From: Actinomadura sp. WMMA1423 | GTDB lineage: Bacteria; Actinomycetota; Actinomycetes; Streptosporangiales; Streptosporangiaceae | DNA: 64,000 nucleotides | Direction of reading: 5' to 3' | NCBI RefSeq assembly: GCF_006547145.1 | Contig: NZ_CP041244.1 | Coordinates: 248,001-312,000 of the forward strand | Shown here: one piece after another, positions 58,347 through 64,000 of the stretch | Position numbering within the stretch: the first letter of the stretch is position 1 | Layout: each line of letters starts with the position of its first letter | Made by a program: the position numbers and the translations under genes | Notes under the pieces: generated by a model | Databases searched by the model: none | Told to the model about the DNA's origin: nothing | Seen by the model: the letters and a program-made list of their open reading frames with translations, nothing else

Positions 58347-59897
58347 TCACACCACGGCGGGCCGGGCGTCCGCCTCTTCGGCCGCCGCTCCCCCGGCCGC
58401 CCGGGTCGCGCCGCCGCGGGCCGAGGCCGCCACGAGCAGGGCGAGCCCGGCGAAGATGGCGGCGGCGACGACGCCGGTGACGTGCAGGCCCGCGGTGAAC
58501 GCGGCATGGGCGGCGCGCAGCAGCTCCTCCGCCCGCGCGGGCGGCAGGTGGCCGCTGCCGGCGACGGCGCCGGCGAGGGTCCTGGCCGCGGGGCCCGCGA
58601 CGCCGTCCATCCGGGCCTGGTAGACGGAGGTGCCGATCACGCCGAGGACCGCCAGGCCCAGCGATCCGCCGAGGTAGTTGCTCGTCTCCGACATCGCCGC
58701 CGCCGAGCCCGCGCGTTCGGGCGGGACGGATCCGACCACCATGCCGGTCCCCAGCGCGAACAGCGGGCCGGTGCCGAGGGCCAGGACCGTGACGCCCGCG
58801 ATGACGGCGGGGAGCCCGTCCGACACCGCCAGCGGGAGGCAGCCCGCGGCCGACACCGCGAGTCCGGAGGCGATCGCGGTCGCGGGCCGGACCCGCTTGA
58901 CCAGCGCGGGCGCCGCCATCGTCCCGGCGGCGACGCCCAGCCCCATCGGCGCGAACAGCACGGCCGAGGCCAACGGCGAGTGCCCCAGCACGCCCTGGAG
59001 GTACTGGGTCACCATCAGGCCCGTCCCCGCCATGGCGACGCCCGCGAAGACCAGCGAGACCAGGACGGCGCTGAACGGGCGGCTGCGCAGCAGCCGCAGG
59101 TCCAGCAGCGGGTGGTCGAGCCTGAGCTGGCGCCGGACGAACACGGCGCCGAGGGCCGCCCCGGCGGCGATCGCCGCGACCGGAGCGAGCCCGCCGCGGC
59201 CGTCGGCGAGCGTCAGCTGCTTCATCCCGTACACCACCGGCAGCACCGCGGCCAGGGAGAGCCCGACGCTGAGCGGGTCGACGCGTCCGGCCGTCCGGTC
59301 CCGGAACTCGGGCAGCACGAACGGGCCGGCCGCCAGCAGCAGGGCCATGACCGGGACGGCGGCCAGGAACACCGACCCCCACCAGAAGCGCTGGAGCAGC
59401 AGCCCGGCCAGCACCGGGCCGCACGCGCCGCCCGCGAACTGGCAGGTGGCCCAGATCGCGATGGCCTTCCCGCGCTCGCGCTCGTCGCGGAAGATGTTGG
59501 TGATGAGCGCGAGCGTCGAGGGCACCAGCGTCGCGCCCGCCACGCCCAGCAGCGCCCGGGCGGCGATCAGCGTCTGCGGGTCGGGCGCGTAGGCGGCGAC
59601 GACCGACAGGACGGCGAACGCGGCGGCTCCGGCGAACAGCAGGCGGCGCCGGCCGAGCCGGTCCCCCAGCGTGCCCATGGTGATCACGAATCCGGCGACC
59701 ATGAACCCGTAGGCGTCGCTGATCCACAGCTGCTCGGTGCCGCTCGCGCCCAGATCGGCGCTCAGCCGCGGCAGCGCCAGCAGCAGCGCCGTGATGTCCA
59801 CGGCCAGCAGCAGCGACGACAGCGCCAGTACGGCCAGCGCGAGCCACTCGCGCGTCCCCGCGGGCGCCTCCGCGGCGTCCTGCTCCTCGTGCTCCAT
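58347..59897 (-). CDS. MFS exporter of the DHA2 (QacA/EmrB) type
   Basis: 516 residues from MEHEEQDAAEA, preceded by AGGGGC. Fourteen predicted helices. Typical motifs: LAVDITALLLALPRLSADLG (helix 1), WISDAYGFMVAGFVITMGTLGDRLGRRRLL (motif A) and GVAGATLVPSTLALITNIF (motif C type, with GxxxG before P). It probably exports cationic or hydrophobic drugs by proton antiport. It converges on the TetR/CMD remnant, and its own regulator is not obvious. Confidence 0.88.
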   Translation of the reverse strand: MEHEEQDAAEAPAGTREWLALAVLALSSLLLAVDITALLLALPRLSADLGASGTEQLWISDAYGFMVAGFVITMGTLGDRLGRRRLLFAGAAAFAVLSVVAAYAPDPQTLIAARALLGVAGATLVPSTLALITNIFRDERERGKAIAIWATCQFAGGACGPVLAGLLLQRFWWGSVFLAAVPVMALLLAAGPFVLPEFRDRTAGRVDPLSVGLSLAAVLPVVYGMKQLTLADGRGGLAPVAAIAAGAALGAVFVRRQLRLDHPLLDLRLLRSRPFSAVLVSLVFAGVAMAGTGLMVTQYLQGVLGHSPLASAVLFAPMGLGVAAGTMAAPALVKRVRPATAIASGLAVSAAGCLPLAVSDGLPAVIAGVTVLALGTGPLFALGTGMVVGSVPPERAGSAAAMSETSNYLGGSLGLAVLGVIGTSVYQARMDGVAGPAARTLAGAVAGSGHLPPARAEELLRAAHAAFTAGLHVTGVVAAAIFAGLALLVAASARGGATRAAGGAAAEEADARPAVV

Positions 59898-60072
59898 GCC
59901 CCTGCACCCCTCGTCCGGTGAGATCACGTGTCACGGACGGGTCGGAGCGGGCGCCGGGTTCTCGACATCGGCCCGCGAGAAAGAATGGGAACGTGTGTCG
60001 AAAGCGGCTGAGCGGCTCCGACGTCTCCTGCACGAGGCGCCGCGGGGGCGCCGGACCAAAGGGGAGAGCATC

Positions 60073-60492
60073 GTGAAGTACATGCTCATGCTGTACGCGT
60101 CGCAGCGGGACTACGACGAGATGGCGGGCAAGGTGCCCGAGGGCGAGGCCGTCTGGTCCGCCGAGGATCTGGCCGCGATGCACGCGTACATGGAGAAGTT
60201 CAACCAGGACCTGGTCGAGTCCGGGGAGTTCGTGGACGCCCAGGGGCTGGACGAGCCCGTCCACACCCGCCGGTTCCACGGCGGGGACGGGGAGCCGGCC
60301 GTGACCGACGGGCCCTACCCCGAGACCGCGGAGGTGCTCGCCGGGTACACCGTCATCGAGTGCGACGGGTTCGACCGCGCCTCGGAGATCGCCGCCCGCC
60401 TCGCGCGGTGCCCGGTCCCCGAGGCGGCGCGGGCGCGGGCCTACGCGGACCTGCGGCCGATCGTCGACGGGCGCGCCGACCTGGAGCCGTGA
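60073..60492 (+). CDS. YciI/DGPF-domain protein
   Basis: 139 residues from GTG at 60073 (VKYMLMLYASQRDYDEM). YciI-like ferredoxin-fold with the DGPF-type segment AVTDGPYPETAEVLAGYTVIE and the His in RRFHGGDG. The protein is always encoded beside ECF42 sigma factors and may act as their partner. It overlaps the sigma gene by four bases (GTGA). The gap 59898-60072 shows only leader sequence. Confidence 0.88.
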   Translation: MKYMLMLYASQRDYDEMAGKVPEGEAVWSAEDLAAMHAYMEKFNQDLVESGEFVDAQGLDEPVHTRRFHGGDGEPAVTDGPYPETAEVLAGYTVIECDGFDRASEIAARLARCPVPEAARARAYADLRPIVDGRADLEP

Positions 60493-61742
60493 CCGCGCCG
60501 CACGAGGGGACCTCGGACCTGCTGCGCCCGCTGGCGCCGCAGGTCCTCGGCGCGCTGGTCCGCCGGTACGGGCACTTCGACACCGCGGAGGACGCCGTCC
60601 AGGAGGCGCTGCTCGCCGCGGCGTCGCAGTGGCCGGACCAGGGGGTACCCGCCGACCCGCGCGCCTGGCTGATCACGGTGGCGTCCCGCCGCCTGACCGA
60701 CCTGCTGCGCGCCGAGCGGGCGCGCCGCCGCCGCGAGGACGCGCTGGCCGCCTGGACGCCGCCGGACGCCTGGATCGCGCCCGCCGCCGACCGCCCGCCG
60801 CCGGCCGGCGACGACACCCTGATCCTGCTGTTCCTGTGCTGCCATCCCGTCCTGACGCCGGACCTGCGGATCGCGCTCACCCTCCGCTCGGTCGGCGGCC
60901 TGACCACGGCCGAGATCGCCCGCGCGTTCTTCGTCCCCGAGGCCACCATGGGGCAGCGCATCAGCCGCGCGAAGCGGCGCGTCCGCGACAGCGGCGTCCC
61001 GTTCCGCATGCCCGCCGCGGACGAGCGGCCCGGACGGGTCGCCGCGGTCCTGCGCGTCCTCTACCTGATCTTCACCGAGGGGTACGCGAGTACGGGCGGG
61101 GCGCGCCTTCACCGGGGCGAGCTGGCGACCGAGGCGATCCGGCTGGCCAGGATCGCCCACCGGCTGCTGCCCGGCGACGCCGAAGCGGCCGGGCTGCTCG
61201 CGCTCATGCTGCTCACCGACGCGCGCCGCCCCGCCCGCACGGACGCGGCCGGGGACCTCGTCCCGCTGGCCGAGCAGGACCGGAGCCTGTGGAACGCCGA
61301 GTACATCGCCGAGGGGGTGTCGCTGCTTTCGGCGACGCTGCCGCGCGGGCCCGCCGGCCCCTACCAGGTGCAGGCCGCGATCGCCGCGCTCCACGACGAG
61401 GCCCCGGTCGCGGAGGAGACCGACTGGCCGCAGATCGCCGCCCTCTACGAGGTCCTGCTGGAGCTGGCGCCCAACCCGATGGCGGCCCTCAACCACGCCG
61501 TCGCGGTGGCGATGGCCCGCGGCCCGGCCGCCGGGCTCGCCCTGCTGGAGGGGCTGAAGGCCGACGAGCGGATCGCCGGGCACCACCGCCTGCACGCCGT
61601 CCGCGCGCATCTGCTGGAGATGTCGGGCGACGCCGCCGCCGCGCGGGCGTGCTACCTGGCGGCGGCCGAGCGCACCCACAGCCTGACCGAGCGGCGCTAC
61701 CTCAACGCCCGTGCCGCCCGCCTGGCGGACACCGCCGACTGA
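60489..61742 (+). CDS. ECF42-group RNA polymerase sigma factor
   Basis: 417 residues from the GTG overlapping the YciI stop. Sigma-2 (VRRYGHFDTAEDAVQEALLAAASQWP, then PRAWLITVASRRLTDLLRAERAR) and sigma-4 (LTTAEIARAFFVPEATMGQRISRAKRRVRD) are followed by about 200 residues of TPR-like helices (DUF6596; NPMAALNHAVAVAMARGPAA). ECF42 sigma factors have no anti-sigma and are thought to be controlled by this extension together with the DGPF protein. No target gene is obvious nearby. Confidence 0.93.
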   Translation: MTAPHEGTSDLLRPLAPQVLGALVRRYGHFDTAEDAVQEALLAAASQWPDQGVPADPRAWLITVASRRLTDLLRAERARRRREDALAAWTPPDAWIAPAADRPPPAGDDTLILLFLCCHPVLTPDLRIALTLRSVGGLTTAEIARAFFVPEATMGQRISRAKRRVRDSGVPFRMPAADERPGRVAAVLRVLYLIFTEGYASTGGARLHRGELATEAIRLARIAHRLLPGDAEAAGLLALMLLTDARRPARTDAAGDLVPLAEQDRSLWNAEYIAEGVSLLSATLPRGPAGPYQVQAAIAALHDEAPVAEETDWPQIAALYEVLLELAPNPMAALNHAVAVAMARGPAAGLALLEGLKADERIAGHHRLHAVRAHLLEMSGDAAAARACYLAAAERTHSLTERRYLNARAARLADTAD

Positions 61743-61792
61743 CCCGCGCGGCACCGTGGAGAACCGGGGGCTCCCATGCGGTGCCCGGAGCC

Positions 61793-62257
61793 TCAGGCGG
61801 ACGACGAGCCGCGCAGGCGGGTGACGGCCTGCGGGGTCAGGTGCCGCGCGAGCTCCTCGAGGAGGCCGACGATCTCGGCGACCCGCGACGGGTCGTCGGT
61901 GTCCAGGGCCGCCGCGAGGGCTCCGTCGACGGAGCTCGCCCTGATCTCCTCCACCCGGGCGGAGGGCGGGGACACGGGGTGGATGCGGACCCGGCGGCGG
62001 TCGCCGGGATCGGGCTCGGCGCTGACGGCGCCCACCTCGCGGAGCCGGGCGACCGCCGCCGACACCGCGCTCTGCGGAAGGCCGGTGCGGGCGGCGATCT
62101 CCCCGACGGCGCTTCCGGGATGCGTGCGGACGTCGCTCACGACGATCAGGACGGTCCGGACGCTGGTGGAGTGCCGGCCGATGCCCTCGGTGGGCAGGGC
62201 CTCCTCGCCGATCTTCATCAGGGTCCGCCCCAGCAGGAAAAGCTCGACTCCGTCCAT
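61793..62257 (-). CDS. MarR-family regulator
   Basis: 154 residues. MarR helix: VRTVLIVVSDVRTHPGSAVGEIAARTGLPQSAVSAAVARLREVG, then the wing EPDPGDRRRVRIHPV. It faces the alpha/beta hydrolase gene across a 107-base region that contains three consecutive 14-bp palindromes, which it very probably binds. Confidence 0.9.
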   Translation of the reverse strand: MDGVELFLLGRTLMKIGEEALPTEGIGRHSTSVRTVLIVVSDVRTHPGSAVGEIAARTGLPQSAVSAAVARLREVGAVSAEPDPGDRRRVRIHPVSPPSARVEEIRASSVDGALAAALDTDDPSRVAEIVGLLEELARHLTPQAVTRLRGSSSA

Positions 62258-62269
62258 GCCGCCAACTTA

Positions 62270-62311
62270 CATCAGTTCTGATGCATCAAGCTTGATGTAT
62301 CAAACTTGATG
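62270..62311. promoter_or_regulatory. Three contiguous 14-bp palindromic operators
   Basis: CATCAGTTCTGATG (62270-62283), CATCAAGCTTGATG (62284-62297) and TATCAAACTTGATG (62298-62311) abut without a gap. The middle copy is perfectly symmetric; the others deviate at one or two positions. They begin 13 bases from the marR ATG and end 54 bases before the hydrolase ATG. Confidence 0.7.
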
Positions 62312-62364
62312 CTTTATGGTCGGTCCCGTACGACCGAACCGCCCCCTGACCGAGAGGACCTCCG

Positions 62365-63213
62365 ATGGCCACCACCACGCCCCGGCCCCTGGAGACGGGC
62401 ATGCTCCGCACCGACGGCGCCCGGATCCACTACGAGGTGCGCGGCACCGGCCCGATGCTGCTGATCTCCCAGAGCGGCGAGGGGGACGCCGGGCGCAGCG
62501 CGGACCTGGCCGACCGGCTCGTCGCCGACTACACCGTGGTGACCTACGACCGCCGAGGTCTGTCGCGCAGCGTCCTGGACGACCCGTCCCGGGGGGTGAG
62601 CCTGACCGACCACGCCGACGACGTCCACCGCCTGCTGGCCGAACTGTCCGACGAACCGGTGCTCATGCTCGGGTGCAGCCTGGGCGCCTCGATCGGGTTC
62701 CACGTGGCCGTCGACCACCCCGGCCGGATCGGCGTGCTCGTCGCCCATGAGCCCGTCACCCCGCGGCTGCTGCCCGGCGACCAGCGCGCCCGCCACGAGC
62801 GGGAACTGGCGCATATCCAGGAGGTCCACCGCCGCGACGGCCTGGCCGCCACGTTCGGGCTGATCGCCGGCGTGCTGGGCATCGACCCCGCCGCCCCCGA
62901 CGCCGAGCCCGGCGTCACCCGCCGGCCCATGACGCCCCAGCGGGAGCGCGACTTCGACTTCTTCGTCGAGCACGACTTCAGCGCGGTCATCGGCGACACC
63001 CTCGACGTCGCCGCGCTCGCCGGCGCCCCCACACGGATCGTCCCGGCCGTGGGGCGCACGACCCCGCGCACCGTCTTCGACAAGGAGTGCGCCTTCGCGC
63101 TGGCCGCCCTGCTCGGCACCGAGCCGCGCGAGTTCCCCGGCGGCCACAACGGCAACACCACCCACCCACGCGCCTACTCCGAGGCCCTGCGTGCCGCGCT
63201 CGACGGCACCTGA
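62365..63213 (+). CDS. Alpha/beta hydrolase
   Basis: 282 residues. The fold has the strand-3 segment GTGPMLLISQSGEGDA, VVTYDRRGLSRS, and nucleophile elbow GCSLGAS; the acid is in the region APTRIVPAVGRTTPR and the His in FPGGHNGNTTHP. Substrate unknown. It is the probable target of the divergent MarR regulator. Confidence 0.87.
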   Translation: MATTTPRPLETGMLRTDGARIHYEVRGTGPMLLISQSGEGDAGRSADLADRLVADYTVVTYDRRGLSRSVLDDPSRGVSLTDHADDVHRLLAELSDEPVLMLGCSLGASIGFHVAVDHPGRIGVLVAHEPVTPRLLPGDQRARHERELAHIQEVHRRDGLAATFGLIAGVLGIDPAAPDAEPGVTRRPMTPQRERDFDFFVEHDFSAVIGDTLDVAALAGAPTRIVPAVGRTTPRTVFDKECAFALAALLGTEPREFPGGHNGNTTHPRAYSEALRAALDGT

Positions 63214-63222
63214 GCGCGGCGG

Positions 63223-63840
63223 TCAGGGGTCGGGCGCGGCCGTGAGGGCGCCCGCGCGGGCGGCAGCGCAGGCGGCCGCGGCGGCCCGGTCGGCGGCCCG
63301 CCCGTCGGCCGGCTCCCCGGTGATGAACAGCCGGTAGTACAGGGGCGCGACGGCGACCCGGACGACCTCGGCCGCGTCCGTTCCCTCGGGGACCTCGCCT
63401 CGCTCGACCGCCCTGCGCGCGATGACGGCGGCCTGCTCGTGGCGGCGGGCGAAGAACGAGTGCAGGGAGCGGGCGGCGTCGCCGCTCTGGGCGGGGGCCA
63501 GCACGAACGCGCGGGCGATCGGGCCCTCGACGGGATCGGCGAAGCCGTCCGCGACGAGCCGGGCGAGGGCCCGCAGGTCGTCCGCGAGCGACCCGGTGTC
63601 GGGGATCGGCCACGGCTCGGCGGCGGCGCGGTCGAGAGCGTCGGCGACGAGGCCGTCGGCGCTCCCCCAGCGCCGGTAGACGGTGGTCTTGTGCACGCCC
63701 GAGCGGGCCGCCACCCCTTCGACGGTGAGCCCCTGGTAGCCGCGATCGGACAGCTCGGCGAGCGTCGCCTCGCGGACGGCGTCGCGCACCCGCGCGGTGC
63801 GGCCTCCGGGGCGGACGGTGCCCGGTCCGGGGGCGGTCAC
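63223..63840 (-). CDS. TetR-family regulator
   Basis: 205 residues from GTG at 63840. Helix-turn-helix: AVREATLAELSDRGYQGLTVEGVAARSGVHKTTVYRRWGS, with a TetR_C_16-like ligand domain. An 11-codon frame METGRDLETAR starts at 63872 and its TGA overlaps the GTG start, so it could act as a short coupled leader. It is divergent from the gene starting at 63955, with a strong operator between. Confidence 0.9.
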   Translation of the reverse strand: MTAPGPGTVRPGGRTARVRDAVREATLAELSDRGYQGLTVEGVAARSGVHKTTVYRRWGSADGLVADALDRAAAEPWPIPDTGSLADDLRALARLVADGFADPVEGPIARAFVLAPAQSGDAARSLHSFFARRHEQAAVIARRAVERGEVPEGTDAAEVVRVAVAPLYYRLFITGEPADGRAADRAAAAACAAARAGALTAAPDP

Positions 63841-63882
63841 CGCGCGGTCTCGAGGTCCCGGCCGGTCTCCATGACCCGATAG

Positions 63883-63904
63883 TAACGCAACTCTGGTTGC
63901 GTTA
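63883..63904. promoter_or_regulatory. TetR operator, perfect 9-base arms
   Basis: TAACGCAAC (63883-63891), 4 bases, GTTGCGTTA (63896-63904). It lies in the divergent region, about 42 bases from the tetR start and 50 from the rightward gene. Confidence 0.75.
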
Positions 63905-63954
63905 ACTTCGTCCTCGGACGGAAACAGCAGTTGAGGGACGAGGGGGGACGATTC

Positions 63955-64000
63955 ATGGCAGAGGGTTCACACACCACGATCAAGCAGTTCACGGTGTCCG
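63955..64000 (+). CDS. Start of a gene running off the right edge
   Basis: Fifteen codons are visible (MAEGSHTTIKQFTVS) after a GAGGGGGG site 7 bases upstream. The TTI-x-F-x-V start resembles the N-terminus of epoxide-hydrolase-like alpha/beta hydrolases, but this is too short to assign. Probably controlled by the divergent TetR. Confidence 0.5.
   Translation, partial: MAEGSHTTIKQFTVS

Overview
The window is a high-GC actinomycete chromosome segment (my estimate is above 70 % G+C; GTG starts are common and genes often share 4-base GTGA/ATGA overlaps). Gene content and order point to a rare actinomycete of the Streptosporangiales type, for example an Actinomadura- or Nonomuraea-like organism. 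The species cannot be named from sequence alone.

Layout. 0-3.8 kb: end of cydB, then cydD and cydC (cytochrome bd oxidase and its thiol exporter). 3.7-6.2 kb: a MocR-type regulator divergent from a methyltransferase. 6.2-9.5 kb: a compact gas-vesicle operon (gvpA-F-G-O-L) and a LEA-like alanine-rich repeat protein. 9.7-14.2 kb: a seven-gene Mrp cation/proton antiporter operon. All three of these units carry promoters matching the SigB-type general stress consensus (GNNT, 14 bases, GGGTA plus Y or near), so they look like one stress regulon. 14.2-24.6 kb: hemerythrin-like protein, several regulator/target pairs, a UvrA-like ABC protein, an SDR and a type-B esterase. 24.8-26.5 kb: rox, a rifamycin monooxygenase preceded by an almost perfect rifamycin-associated element. 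26.5-31.7 kb: NmrA/TetR, GntR/deoC and MarR/NTF2 pairs with visible operators, and a secreted ricin-type lectin. 31.7-40 kb: accessory, partly decayed DNA with an intact tyrosine recombinase, a coiled-coil protein under a palindrome array, at least three recombinase remnants, a frameshifted DUF6283 gene and coiled-coil gene, and scraps resembling FxsB/FxsT RiPP-type genes. 40-51 kb: RidA/MFS/HxlR, DUF1062, VOC, MocR/MFS, a flavin monooxygenase, a GlxA-type regulator and a saccharopine-dehydrogenase-like gene.

51.2-54.7 kb: a full-length RNA polymerase beta-subunit gene that stands alone, with no rpoC downstream and no ribosomal protein genes upstream. It carries substitutions at rifamycin-contact positions (equivalents of E. 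coli V146, S531, I572, plus G544-F545). It is best read as a second, rifamycin-tolerant rpoB paralogue. With rox 25 kb away, the window encodes both drug inactivation and a probable target bypass.

55-64 kb: DUF6069 membrane protein, a NarL-type two-component system, TetR with an in-frame esterase-like/AhpD-family remnant, a QacA-type exporter, a YciI/ECF42 sigma pair, a MarR repressor facing an alpha/beta hydrolase across three contiguous 14-bp palindromes, a TetR with a 9-bp-arm operator, and the start of one more gene at the right edge. No tRNA, rRNA or CRISPR array was seen.
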